Origin: JBCBKL01 sp038521825
GTDB lineage: Bacteria > Pseudomonadota > Alphaproteobacteria > Rhodobacterales > Rhodobacteraceae
NCBI GenBank assembly: GCA_038521825.1
Contig: JBCBKL010000031.1
Location: forward strand, 1 to 34,947
Direction of reading: 5' to 3'
DNA: 34,947 nucleotides
The notes under the pieces were generated by a model that did not search any database, had not been told where the DNA came from, and was given only the letters and a program-made list of their open reading frames with translations. Positions 15,972 through 24,457 of the stretch are shown piece after piece (position 1 is the first letter of the stretch; each line of letters opens with the position of its first letter). Both the position numbers and the translations under genes were made by a program.

Positions 15972-15983
15972 TGGAACGTTCCA
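15972..15983. promoter_or_regulatory. LacI-type operator O1, TGGAACGTTCCA
   Basis: A perfect 12-bp palindrome with the central CG typical of LacI-family sites. It is 57 bp upstream of the CoA-transferase ATG. An identical copy lies 22 bp away centre to centre, two helical turns, on the same DNA face. A poor promoter, TTGCAG (15962-15967) with 17 bp to TAAATC (15985-15990), would have this site in its spacer. Confidence 0.8.
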
Positions 15984-15993
15984 GTAAATCTTG

Positions 15994-16005
15994 TGGAACG
16001 TTCCA
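15994..16005. promoter_or_regulatory. LacI-type operator O2, TGGAACGTTCCA
   Basis: The second exact copy of the palindrome, between O1 and the first gene of operon 1. Paired sites 22 bp apart suit cooperative binding of two repressor dimers or a tight roadblock just downstream of the transcription start. Confidence 0.8.
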
Positions 16006-16040
16006 AAAAATGCCCATGAAGGGCGGTGACCGGGGGAAAG

Positions 16041-17612
16041 ATGACGAAGACCGTTTCTGCCGATAGTGCCGTGGCCCGTATTCCTGACGGAGCGATAGTA
16101 TCTGTTTCCTCATCATCCACTCTGGGATGCCCCGATGCCGTTCTCAGGGCGATCGGCGATCGGTTTGAGCAAGAGGGGCATCCGCAGAATATTACCTCGC
16201 TTCATCCCATTGCAGCGGGCGATGTCTATGGTGTTAAGGGCATGGATCATATCGCCAAGGATGGGCTTTTGAGCCGTGTTCTAGCAGGGTCGTATCCTTC
16301 GGGGCCGTCTAGCGTCGAAATGCCCGAAATCTGGAAGATGATCGTCGAGGACCGTGTCGCGGCCTATAATGTCCCGTCCGGCATCATGTTCGACATGCAT
16401 CGTGAGGCGGCGGCGCATCGTCCCGGTGTGTTGACGAAGGTCGGGCTGGACACCTTTGTGGATCCTATTCGCCAAGGCTGCGCCATGAACGAGCGCGGGG
16501 CGGTTGCGCCCATCGTTTCGCGCACGGAGTTTGTGGGTGAAACATGGCTGCATTTTCCCAACGTGGTGCCCAACGTGGCGATCATTCGTGCGACCACGGC
16601 GGACGAGCGCGGCAACCTGACATATGAACACGAAGGCGCTTACCTCGGCGGTCTTGAGCAGGCGATTTGCGTGCGCAACAACGGCGGCATTGTCATCGCG
16701 CAGGTCAAGCGCGTCACGGCTAACGGCAGTTTGCGGCCCCATGATGTGCGCGTGCCGGGGCATTTGGTCGACTTTGTGGTCGTTGACCCCGATCAGAAGC
16801 AAACAACGCAAACCGATTATGATCCTGCGATTTCAGGCGAAGTCATGCGCCCGTGGAGCAGTTTTTCCTTGGCCGAACATGGTATCGAAAAGGTGATTGC
16901 ACGTCGCGCAGCGCAGGAATTGCGCGCCGGTATGACGGCCAATCTGGGCTTCGGGATCAGCGCGATGGTGCCCCGTGTGCTGCTGGAGGAAGGCCATCCC
17001 GATGCCGTAACATGGGCGATTGAACAGGGCGCCGTTGGTGGCGTTCCCCTGACGGGCTTTGCCTTTGGGTGTGCATCAAACGCGGATGCTTTCGTGCCAT
17101 CCCCGCAGCAGTTCATCTACTTTCAGGGGGGCGGTTTCGACATGTCGTTCCTGTCGTTCATGGAGGTCGATGTTCAGGGCAACGTCAACGTCTCCAAGCT
17201 GGGCAAGAAGCCCTACCTGACGGCGGGATGTGGCGGGTTCGTGGACATCACATCGCGGGCAAAAAACATTGTCTTCTCTGGCTGGTTTGAGGCCGGGGCC
17301 ACGATCAATCTGGCCGATGACGGAATCGACATCGGGGCCCCTGGCAAGTTCACCAAGATGGTGGAAGAGGTCGAGCATGTTACCTTCTCGGGCCGTCGTG
17401 CGCGCGAGCAAGGACAAAACGTGATGTACGTCACGGAGCGATGCGTCATCCGCCTGACCGGCAACGGACTGCTGGCTACGGAAATCATGCCGGGCGTGGA
17501 CCCACAGAACCATATCGTAGGTCCATCCCACGGCCGTGTTCAGGTCGCAGAGAATGCCACATTGATGTCGGCAGCGCTGCTGGCCGACGGACCAATGGGG
17601 CTGACTCTATGA
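16041..17612 (+). CDS. Acyl-CoA:acetate CoA-transferase-like protein, fused alpha and beta domains
   Basis: A 523-residue family I CoA-transferase with both half-domains in one chain, like YdiF. The N-half begins DSAVARIPDGAIVSVSSSST. The C-half begins near residue 280 and carries the catalytic Glu at about E328 in AIEQGAVGGVPLTG, which forms the glutamyl-CoA thioester. FQGGGFDMSFLSFMEVDVQG is also typical. ATG 16041 was chosen over an in-frame GTG at 16026; GGGGGAAAG precedes it. It moves CoA from acetyl- or another acyl-CoA to an organic acid in the cytoplasm. It is the first gene after two LacI operators and overlaps the hydratase gene by 4 bp, so it probably activates the acid made by this pathway. 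Confidence 0.88.
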   Translation: MTKTVSADSAVARIPDGAIVSVSSSSTLGCPDAVLRAIGDRFEQEGHPQNITSLHPIAAGDVYGVKGMDHIAKDGLLSRVLAGSYPSGPSSVEMPEIWKMIVEDRVAAYNVPSGIMFDMHREAAAHRPGVLTKVGLDTFVDPIRQGCAMNERGAVAPIVSRTEFVGETWLHFPNVVPNVAIIRATTADERGNLTYEHEGAYLGGLEQAICVRNNGGIVIAQVKRVTANGSLRPHDVRVPGHLVDFVVVDPDQKQTTQTDYDPAISGEVMRPWSSFSLAEHGIEKVIARRAAQELRAGMTANLGFGISAMVPRVLLEEGHPDAVTWAIEQGAVGGVPLTGFAFGCASNADAFVPSPQQFIYFQGGGFDMSFLSFMEVDVQGNVNVSKLGKKPYLTAGCGGFVDITSRAKNIVFSGWFEAGATINLADDGIDIGAPGKFTKMVEEVEHVTFSGRRAREQGQNVMYVTERCVIRLTGNGLLATEIMPGVDPQNHIVGPSHGRVQVAENATLMSAALLADGPMGLTL

Positions 17613-18376
17613 GCGAGATCACCTGCACATATACCGACGGCATGGCGGTGCTGAATCTGCGCAACGAAGCCAAACTGAACGCCCTGACAACGGGTATGCT
17701 GCGCGCGTTGGATGGCCTTCTCGATGAGATCGAGAGCAAGGCTGAAGTGCGCGCGGTCATCTTGACCGGTGCGGGCGACAAAGCGTTCTGCTGTGGTGCC
17801 GATATCGCTGAATGGGGGCCGCTTGGCCCTGCGGAATTTGCACGCCACTGGGTGCGCAATGGCCACCGCGTTTTCGACCGACTGGCGCGGTTTTCCAAGC
17901 CGACCATCGGGGCGATCAATGGCCACGCCTTCGGCGGTGGGCTGGAGCTGGCGGCCTGTTGTGATGTGCGGGTGATGAGTGCGCGCGCCACGCTGGCCCT
18001 GCCTGAAGCAAAAGTCGGGATTGTGCCCGGATGGTCCGGCACCCAACGTCTGACGCGCCTTTTGCCCGAACCTGTGGTCAAGGAAATGGCGCTGTTCGGA
18101 CGCCGGATTGGGGCCGAGCGCGCAAGCGCCTTAGGATTTGCAGCCGAGGTCGCCGAAGATGCGCTTGCCGCGGCGCATGAGATGGCGGCGTTGCTCGGCG
18201 ATATCTCCCCGCGGGCCAATGAACTGGCCAAGGCCATGATCCACGGCGCTGTGGGCGAAGACCGCAACGCAGCGATTGAAACACTGGGCAGTGCAGCGGC
18301 CGCCGCGAGTGCAGACCGTGCCGAGGGCGTTGCAGCCTTTCTTGAAAAACGTTCCCCCAAATTCGACGGAAGCTGA
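17609..18376 (+). CDS. Enoyl-CoA hydratase/isomerase (crotonase family)
   Basis: 255 residues, the usual length. The oxyanion-hole segments are KAFCCGADIAEW and GHAFGGGLELAACCDVRV. The two catalytic glutamates of true hydratases are present at E113 (GGGLE) and E133 (ALPEAKVG), so hydration of a trans-2-enoyl-CoA, or the reverse dehydration, is plausible. Other crotonase chemistry cannot be excluded. It starts at ATG 17609, overlapping the CoA-transferase stop (ATGA), and ends 3 nt before the aldehyde dehydrogenase ATG. The pair CoA-transferase plus hydratase implies an acyl-CoA intermediate in an otherwise sugar-like operon. Confidence 0.92.
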   Translation: MSEITCTYTDGMAVLNLRNEAKLNALTTGMLRALDGLLDEIESKAEVRAVILTGAGDKAFCCGADIAEWGPLGPAEFARHWVRNGHRVFDRLARFSKPTIGAINGHAFGGGLELAACCDVRVMSARATLALPEAKVGIVPGWSGTQRLTRLLPEPVVKEMALFGRRIGAERASALGFAAEVAEDALAAAHEMAALLGDISPRANELAKAMIHGAVGEDRNAAIETLGSAAAAASADRAEGVAAFLEKRSPKFDGS

Positions 18377-18379
18377 CCC

Positions 18380-19900
18380 ATGAACGATCTGACGATCAAC
18401 ACAGCCATTGAGCACGAGCTTCCTGAAACGGTCCGCAACCGGCACTTGATTGCCGGCGAATGGGTGGACGGCGAGGACACGTTCGAGCGCCACTCGCCCT
18501 CCCACGATGTGGTGGTCAGCGTGTCCGCGCAAGGCGACGAGGCCATAACGGAGCGCGCAATCAAAGCCGCGCGCGCGACCTTTGACGCCGGAGACTGGAG
18601 CCGGATTTCCGGCAAGGAACGTGCTGCCGTGTTGCTCAAGGTGGCGGACCTGATCGAAGCGAACGTTGACCGGATTGCGGTGTTTGAGACGCTCGAGAGC
18701 GGCAAGCCGATTTCCCAGTCGCGCGGCGAAGTTGGGGGTGCGGCCGACCTGTGGCGCTATGCGGCGTCCTTGGCGCGCACCAGCCACGGTGACAGCCACA
18801 ACACGCTGGGTGAAGATATGCTGGGTGTCGTGCTGAAAGATCCGATTGGCGTCGTGTCGATCATCACGCCGTGGAACTTCCCGTTCTGGATTCTGTCACA
18901 AAAGCTACCCTTCGCATTGGCGGCGGGCTGCATTGTGGTCATTAAACCATCCGAAATGACGCCCACATCGACCGTGATGATGGGCGAATTGCTGATCGAG
19001 GCGGGCTTGCCGGCGGGCGTTTGCAACATCGTCCTGGGTCACGGGCAGCCGGTGGGCAGCTTGATGTCGACCCACAAGGATGTGGACATGGTGACCTTCA
19101 CTGGTTCGACAGCGGTGGGCAGGCTGATCACGCAGGCGGCGTCGGGAACGCTCAAGAAAGTCGCGCTGGAACTCGGGGGCAAGAACCCGCAGGTGATCTG
19201 CCCCGATGCAGATTTGGACAGCGCCGCGGATGCGGTGACCTTCGGGGTCTATTTCAACGTCGGCCAATGTTGTAATTCATCTAGCCGGATCATTGTGCAC
19301 GAAGACATCGCCGAGGATTTTGTCAAACGGGTCGTCGCCCTGTCGCGCAAAGTCAAATTTGGCGACCCGCTGGATCCTGACACGCAAGTTGGGGCGATCG
19401 TTACGGCAGAGCACAACGCAAAGATCGACAGCTATGTGAAGGCAGCCGTTGCGGATGGCGCGACGCTGGATTTGGGCGGCGGCTATCTGGCTGTCGGGGG
19501 CTTGGGGGAACAGTTCTACCAGCCAACGGTTATCAGCGGGGTGTCACCAAAGATGGCCATCGCGCGCGAAGAGGTCTTCGGCCCTGTCTTGGTCGTGCTG
19601 ACGTACAGAACCTTTGATGAAGCAGTCGCGCTGGTGAATGATAGCGATTACGGCCTGTCGGCGGGGATCTGGAGCGAGAACATGCACACCTGTATGGACT
19701 TTGCCCGCCGAGCACAGGCCGGAACTGTTTGGACGAATACCTGGATGGACGGCTACCCCGAACTCGCGTTTGGGGGCGTCAAGCAGTCCGGTCAGGGTCG
19801 GGAGATCGGCCGCTACGGCTTTGAGGAATTCCTTGAGGTGAAATCACTGGTGATGCGCATCGGGCGCAGCCGGGCACCTTGGGTACAACAAGACGCCTAG
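18380..19900 (+). CDS. Aldehyde dehydrogenase, NAD(P)-dependent
   Basis: A 506-residue ALDH superfamily member. Visible are TPWNFPFW (oxyanion Asn about N166), the cofactor-binding FTGSTAVGRL, the general base Glu in LELGGKNPQ (E264), and the nucleophile in GQCCNSSSR (C298, with C297 beside it). EEVFGPVL and the C-terminal GGVKQSGQGREIGRYG are standard. It oxidises an aldehyde to a carboxylic acid in the cytoplasm. Placed directly after the hydratase and sharing the operon with two alcohol-oxidising GMC proteins, it would take the aldehyde they form and give an acid for the CoA-transferase. That order is inference. Confidence 0.94.
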   Translation: MNDLTINTAIEHELPETVRNRHLIAGEWVDGEDTFERHSPSHDVVVSVSAQGDEAITERAIKAARATFDAGDWSRISGKERAAVLLKVADLIEANVDRIAVFETLESGKPISQSRGEVGGAADLWRYAASLARTSHGDSHNTLGEDMLGVVLKDPIGVVSIITPWNFPFWILSQKLPFALAAGCIVVIKPSEMTPTSTVMMGELLIEAGLPAGVCNIVLGHGQPVGSLMSTHKDVDMVTFTGSTAVGRLITQAASGTLKKVALELGGKNPQVICPDADLDSAADAVTFGVYFNVGQCCNSSSRIIVHEDIAEDFVKRVVALSRKVKFGDPLDPDTQVGAIVTAEHNAKIDSYVKAAVADGATLDLGGGYLAVGGLGEQFYQPTVISGVSPKMAIAREEVFGPVLVVLTYRTFDEAVALVNDSDYGLSAGIWSENMHTCMDFARRAQAGTVWTNTWMDGYPELAFGGVKQSGQGREIGRYGFEEFLEVKSLVMRIGRSRAPWVQQDA

Positions 19901-19909
19901 AAAAGGCGT
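19893..19909 (+). other. Small hairpin overlapping the aldehyde dehydrogenase stop codon
   Basis: ACGCCT (19893-19898) pairs with AGGCGT (19904-19909) around a 5-nt loop that contains most of the TAG stop. There is no T-run. It is weak, and could mark an mRNA processing point before the highly expressed binding protein. Confidence 0.4.
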
Positions 19910-19939
19910 TGGACGACCAAACGCAATAGGGAGGATACC

Positions 19940-21202
19940 ATGCGTTCAATTATGAAAACCAAAACGGCAATTGCACTTGCGCTGGCCGTCATGGCGGGCA
20001 CTGCGTCTGCTGATGGACACAGCGGTGTGGAGGTTCTGCACTGGTGGACGTCGGGCGGCGAAGCCGCTGCGCTCAACGTGCTGAAGGAAGACCTGAGCGG
20101 TCAAGGTGTTGGCTGGACCGATATGCCCGTCGCGGGTGGTGGCGGTTCTGACGCGATGACCGTGTTGCGCGCCCGTGTAACTGCAGGCGATCCGCCCACA
20201 GCCGTGCAAATGCTTGGCTTTGCCATTCAGGACTGGGCGGGTGAGGGCGCTTTGGCCGACCTTAACGATCTGGCCGCAGAGCAGAACTGGGGCGAAGTTG
20301 TTCCAGCTGCACTTCAGGGCTTCTCTAAGTTTGACGGCAACTGGGTGGCTGCACCTGTCAACGTCCACTCGACCAACTGGGTCTGGGCAAACTCCGCGAT
20401 CATGGCAGAGCTTGGCCTTGAGCAGCCCGCGGATTGGAACGGCTTCGTCGCCGCAATGCGGGCCGCGAAGGATGCAGGCTACGTTGGTCTGGCCCATGGT
20501 GGTCAGGCTTGGCAGGACGCGACTGTGTTCGATTCCATGGTGATGGGCGTTGGTGGCCCCGAGTTCTATCAGGCCGCCTTTATCGATCTGGACCCAGAGG
20601 CCCTTGGCGGCGCACAGATGGTCGAGGCTTTCCAGCGCATGGAAACTCTGCGGGGTTTTGTCGACGACAACTTCTCTGGTCGTGACTGGAACCTTGCCTC
20701 TGCGATGGTCGCCAACGAAGAGGCACTGTTCCAGATCATGGGCGACTGGGCAAAGGGTGAATTCATCAATGCCGGTCAGACGGCTGGCGAAGAATTCCAG
20801 TGTTTCCGCGTTCCGGGCACCGAAGGCACCGTGACGTTCAACTCTGACCAGTTTGCCATGTTCAACGTCACGGACGAGACGGCAATGGGCGCTCAGATGA
20901 CCATGGCATCGTCTGTCATGAGCCCTGAGTTCCAGGTCGCGTTCAACACGGTCAAAGGGTCTGTTCCTGCGCGTACAGACATCTCTGACGCAGAGTTTGA
21001 TGCCTGTGGTCAGCTGGGTATGGCGCAATTGGCCGAGGCCGCCGCCGGCGGTGGTCTGTTCGGGTCCATGGCCCATGGCCACGCCAACAACCCTTCGGTT
21101 CAGAATGCGATGTATGACGTGATTACAGCGCACTTTAACGGCGAGTTTGACGCGGAAACGGCAGCAGCAGAACTGGTCACAGCCGTCGAGCTGGCGCAGT
21201 AA
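19940..21202 (+). CDS. CUT1-type ABC sugar-binding protein 1
   Basis: A 420-residue periplasmic binding protein. The signal peptide (1 to about 24) ends AGTASA before DGHSGVEVLHWW. The mature start, HWWTSGGEAAALNVLKEDL, and VAGGGG, TAGDPPTAVQMLG and HGGQAWQD resemble the glucose/mannose-binding proteins of the GtsA type. GGGAGG-like AGGGAGG precedes the ATG. It binds the sugar-like substrate for the MalF/MalG-type permeases that follow. A paralogue is encoded at 23150, with shared blocks such as SGRDWNLA, MGDWAKGEF and GSVPARTD / GSIPARTD, so the operon carries two recognisers for one channel. A strong hairpin follows its stop. Confidence 0.93.
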   Translation: MRSIMKTKTAIALALAVMAGTASADGHSGVEVLHWWTSGGEAAALNVLKEDLSGQGVGWTDMPVAGGGGSDAMTVLRARVTAGDPPTAVQMLGFAIQDWAGEGALADLNDLAAEQNWGEVVPAALQGFSKFDGNWVAAPVNVHSTNWVWANSAIMAELGLEQPADWNGFVAAMRAAKDAGYVGLAHGGQAWQDATVFDSMVMGVGGPEFYQAAFIDLDPEALGGAQMVEAFQRMETLRGFVDDNFSGRDWNLASAMVANEEALFQIMGDWAKGEFINAGQTAGEEFQCFRVPGTEGTVTFNSDQFAMFNVTDETAMGAQMTMASSVMSPEFQVAFNTVKGSVPARTDISDAEFDACGQLGMAQLAEAAAGGGLFGSMAHGHANNPSVQNAMYDVITAHFNGEFDAETAAAELVTAVELAQ

Positions 21203-21212
21203 AACGTTAAAG

Positions 21213-21235
21213 GCTGGCCCGATTATCGGGCCAGC
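21213..21235 (+). other. Intercistronic hairpin after binding protein 1
   Basis: GCTGGCCCGA (21213-21222) pairs perfectly with TCGGGCCAGC (21226-21235) around a TTA loop. The very stable 10-bp stem has no U-run, so it fits a 3' stabiliser or partial terminator that raises binding-protein mRNA over that of the permeases. Confidence 0.72.
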
Positions 21236-21269
21236 TGCTCTATCCATTTTCTACGCATCGGGGGAAGTC

Positions 21270-22163
21270 ATGGCGACCGATACATCTGTCGACCTGCGCA
21301 CACGGCTGCAAAATTGGCTGCCGAAACTTGTCCTTGCGCCCTCGTTCGCTCTCGTTCTGATTTTTGTCTACGGTTTTATAATATTCACGGTCTACTTGAG
21401 TTTCACCGACAGCCGCATGTTGCCAAGCTACGACTTGGTGGGCTGGGAGAATTACTCAAAGCTGTTCCGCATCCGTGAATGGGATGTGGCGATCAAGAAT
21501 CTGGCGATCTTTGCGTCCCTCTACATCGTGATCTGCACCTTCATTGGTCTGTTTCTGGCGATTTTCCTTGACCAGAAGATCCGCGGCGAAGGTGTGTTGC
21601 GGCCCATCTTCCTCTATCCGATGGCGCTGTCGTTCATCGTGACAGGGACCGCATGGAAGTGGTTTCTGGACCCGGGTATCGGGATCGAAAACACGATGCA
21701 TTTGTGGGGCTGGGAGAGCTTTCAGTTCAACTGGATCAAAGACCGTAGCATGGCGATTTATACCATCGTTATTGCCGCTGTCTGGCAAACCAGCGGGTTT
21801 GTCATGGCGATGTTTCTCGCTGGCCTGCGCGGGATTGATACCGAAATCCTCAAGGCGGCCCAGATGGACGGGGCAAGCAATTGGCAGATGTATCGCCGGA
21901 TCATCATTCCGCAGCTGCGCCCCGCATTCCTGAGCGCTTTTGTCATCCTGTGCCACCTTGCGATCAAATCCTATGACCTTGTTATTGCGTTGACGGGCGG
22001 AGGGCCGGGCAATGCCACGGCGGTGCCTGCAACGTTCATGTATTCCTACACGTTCACGCGAAACCAGATGGGGATCGGCGCGTCGTCCGCTGTGATCATG
22101 TTGATGACCATCGCCGCGATCATGGTGCCCTACCTCTATTCCGAACTGCGGGAGAAAAAGTGA
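21270..22163 (+). CDS. CUT1 ABC permease, MalF/UgpA type
   Basis: 297 residues with six hydrophobic helices, the first at about 20-42 (LVLAPSFALVLIFVYGFIIF). The EAA loop that docks the ATPase reads EILKAAQMDGASNWQMYRRI followed by IIPQLRPAF. ATG 21270 was chosen because GGGGAAG lies just before it; the open frame upstream runs back into the binding-protein gene. It forms the heterodimeric channel with the next gene, whose ATG shares one base with this stop (TGATG). Confidence 0.93.
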   Translation: MATDTSVDLRTRLQNWLPKLVLAPSFALVLIFVYGFIIFTVYLSFTDSRMLPSYDLVGWENYSKLFRIREWDVAIKNLAIFASLYIVICTFIGLFLAIFLDQKIRGEGVLRPIFLYPMALSFIVTGTAWKWFLDPGIGIENTMHLWGWESFQFNWIKDRSMAIYTIVIAAVWQTSGFVMAMFLAGLRGIDTEILKAAQMDGASNWQMYRRIIIPQLRPAFLSAFVILCHLAIKSYDLVIALTGGGPGNATAVPATFMYSYTFTRNQMGIGASSAVIMLMTIAAIMVPYLYSELREKK

Positions 22164-23044
22164 TGTCCGTAGCCTCCCAAGATAATGCCATGCGCACAGG
22201 CCGTGCCGCGCGCGTGTTCATCTATGTGTTCCTGCTGTTGTTCGCGTTATTCTACCTGCTGCCGTTCTTCATCATGGTCGTAAACTCGGCCAAACCTCTG
22301 GGTGAGATCACAGGCGGCAACATGATTGCCCTGCCCAAGATCTGGACGATCGAGCCGTGGCTAAGTGCGTGGAGCACCGCGCAGATCGGGGTGGAGCCAA
22401 CAGGCCTGCGCCCCTACTTCTGGAACTCGATCAAGATGGTCGTTCCGGCGGTGATCATTTGCACGATCATTGGTGCGCTCAACGGATACATCCTGACAAA
22501 ATGGCGGTTCCGCGGGGATACGTTGATCTTCGGTCTGATGCTGTTTTCGTGCTTCATTCCATTCCAGATCGTGCTGATCCCAATGGCGCGGATTTTGGGT
22601 GTCCTCGACATTTCCGGCACGACCACAGGCCTTGTGCTGGTGCATGTGGTCTACGGCATCGGATTCTCGACGCTCTATTTCCGCAACTATTATGCCGCGT
22701 TCCCGACCGAACTGGTGCGTGCGGCGCAGATTGACGGGGCGGGGTTCTTCCAGATTTTCTACCGCATACTGCTGCCCTCGTCAGGGCCGATCACCGTGGT
22801 CTGCGTGATCTGGCTGTTCACCAACATCTGGAACGATTTTCTGTTCGGCGCGTCATTCGCCAGCGGCGGGGCGGCACCGATGACGGTGGCGCTCAACAAT
22901 CTGGTGAACTCGTCCACGGGCGTGCGCGAATACAACGTGCATTTCGCGGGGGCAATCATGGCGGCTTTGCCAACACTGCTCGTCTACATCGTGGCGGGGA
23001 GATATTTTGTACGCGGCCTCATGGCCGGATCAGTAAAGGGGTAA
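22163..23044 (+). CDS. CUT1 ABC permease, MalG/UgpE type
   Basis: 293 residues with six membrane helices, beginning FIYVFLLLFALFYLLPFFIM near residue 20. The EAA loop is ELVRAAQIDGAGFFQIFYRI then LLPSSGP. It starts at the ATG overlapping the previous stop by one base; a GTG three bases earlier is also in frame. It is the second half of the sugar channel. A 105-bp gap with a hairpin separates it from the second binding-protein gene. Confidence 0.93.
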   Translation: MSVASQDNAMRTGRAARVFIYVFLLLFALFYLLPFFIMVVNSAKPLGEITGGNMIALPKIWTIEPWLSAWSTAQIGVEPTGLRPYFWNSIKMVVPAVIICTIIGALNGYILTKWRFRGDTLIFGLMLFSCFIPFQIVLIPMARILGVLDISGTTTGLVLVHVVYGIGFSTLYFRNYYAAFPTELVRAAQIDGAGFFQIFYRILLPSSGPITVVCVIWLFTNIWNDFLFGASFASGGAAPMTVALNNLVNSSTGVREYNVHFAGAIMAALPTLLVYIVAGRYFVRGLMAGSVKG

Positions 23045-23056
23045 ATTTTTTAAGGT

Positions 23057-23088
23057 GGTCGAGGATCGGGTCCAGCCAATCCTCGACC
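23057..23088 (+). other. Intercistronic hairpin between permease and binding protein 2
   Basis: GGTCGAGGAT (23057-23066) pairs with ATCCTCGACC (23079-23088), with two more G-C pairs inside across a mismatch. There is no U-run downstream; a T6 run (23045-23051 region) lies upstream, so it would terminate only transcription from the other strand. Probably an mRNA processing or stability element. Confidence 0.6.
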
Positions 23089-23149
23089 GTGTCAAGATCG
23101 TCAACCGTCGGTGCTTCTGCCGACCTCAACACTATGAGGAACATCACAA

Positions 23150-24400
23150 ATGAATAGAATTGCCAATGTCTCAGCCGGGATTCTTTTGCTGTCATCAACG
23201 GCGCTGAGCGCCGAACAAACGGTAGAAGTCATGCATTTCTGGACGTCTGGCGGCGAAGCGGCCGCTTTGGGCACAATCAGAGACCAAGTCGAAGCGCAAG
23301 GCGTGGGTTGGGAAGATGCACCCGTCGCCGGTGGCGGTGGTGAACAGGCCAAGACCGTGCTTCAGGCCCGCATTGCGGCGGGCGATCCCCCGGCTGCGAT
23401 GCTGATGCTGGGGCAGAATATCATCGATTGGGGCAATGAAGGCCTTCTTGGTGACGTCAACGCCGTCGCTGATGCAGGGGGGTGGGATGCTGTCCTGCCG
23501 CAAGCTGTTCAGGACTTCAACAAGATCAATGGTGCCTATGTAGCGGCCCCGACCAATGTGCACCGCACCGACATGATCTGGGCCTCCAGGGACGCTTTTG
23601 ATACGATTGGCGCTGACTATCCAACCACGTGGGAAGAGTTCAACGCACTTGCCCCGCGCTTCATCGAGGCCGGTATCATACCGATCGCCCACGGCGGGCA
23701 AGCATGGCAAGAGGCCTACATGTTTGAGGCTTTGGTTGTCGGCGTCGGTGGTCCCGAGTTCTACCGTGACACCTTGGTTGAACTGAACGCAGACGCGCTC
23801 ACCTCTGATACGATGCAGGCGGTCTTTGCCCAAATGGGCGAAATCCGAGGCATGGTCGACGAGGATTTTTCAGGCCGCGACTGGAATCTTGCCACCTCTA
23901 TGGTGATCAACGGTAACGCTGCGATGCAGATCATGGGTGACTGGGCAAAGGGTGAATTCACCAATGCCGGCAAAATTGCGGGCGAAGATTTCGCGTGTAT
24001 TCCGGTGCCAAAAACAGATGCAGGCGGGTTTGTCTATCTGGTGAATTCGCTCAGCTTCTTTGCACAGCCCGACCCTGATCAGGCTGCGGCGCAAGGCGAA
24101 CTTGCACGCGCAATTATGGATCCGATGGTTCAAGTGGCGTTCAATCAGGCGAAGGGGTCGATTCCGGCACGCACAGATGTTGACCTTTCAGTGATGGATA
24201 CCTGCGCACAAGCAACCGCCGCCGAGTTTGTGGCCGCTGACAATGCAGGCACGGCTGTGCCCACTTTCGCGGGGACGCATGCCGCCAAAGCGAGTGTTGC
24301 CGCCGCCGCGACGGATGTGATTACCGAATTCTTCAATACGGAAATGGCGCCGCAAGCGGCCGTAGAGCTTCTGGCTGAAGCTGTCGAATTGGCAAGATAG
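23150..24400 (+). CDS. CUT1-type ABC sugar-binding protein 2 (paralogue of protein 1)
   Basis: A 416-residue secreted protein. The signal peptide (1 to about 21) ends STALSA before EQTVEVMHFW. The mature protein follows protein 1 along its whole length (FWTSGGEAAALGTIRDQVE, VAGGGG, AAGDPPAAMLMLG, HGGQAWQEA, SGRDWNLATSM, MGDWAKGEF), but core positions differ, for example NVHRTDMIW against NVHSTNWVW near the binding site. TGAGGA is placed 9 nt before the ATG. It lies between the permeases and the ATPase, an unusual site for a second binding protein. It probably recognises a related ligand, such as another anomer, glycoside or oxidised form, and feeds the same channel. Confidence 0.92.
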   Translation: MNRIANVSAGILLLSSTALSAEQTVEVMHFWTSGGEAAALGTIRDQVEAQGVGWEDAPVAGGGGEQAKTVLQARIAAGDPPAAMLMLGQNIIDWGNEGLLGDVNAVADAGGWDAVLPQAVQDFNKINGAYVAAPTNVHRTDMIWASRDAFDTIGADYPTTWEEFNALAPRFIEAGIIPIAHGGQAWQEAYMFEALVVGVGGPEFYRDTLVELNADALTSDTMQAVFAQMGEIRGMVDEDFSGRDWNLATSMVINGNAAMQIMGDWAKGEFTNAGKIAGEDFACIPVPKTDAGGFVYLVNSLSFFAQPDPDQAAAQGELARAIMDPMVQVAFNQAKGSIPARTDVDLSVMDTCAQATAAEFVAADNAGTAVPTFAGTHAAKASVAAAATDVITEFFNTEMAPQAAVELLAEAVELAR

Positions 24401-24408
24401 AAACTGTC

Positions 24409-24436
24409 GGGACGTGGGCTGGTATGTCCGCGTCCC
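24409..24436 (+). other. Intercistronic hairpin after binding protein 2
   Basis: GGGACGTGG (24409-24417) pairs with CCGCGTCCC (24428-24436) with one G-U pair, loop 10 nt, and no U-run. It sits 8 nt after the stop, as the hairpin after binding protein 1 does. Confidence 0.55.
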
Positions 24437-24457
24437 ACGACGAAGGAGCAAAAGCAA

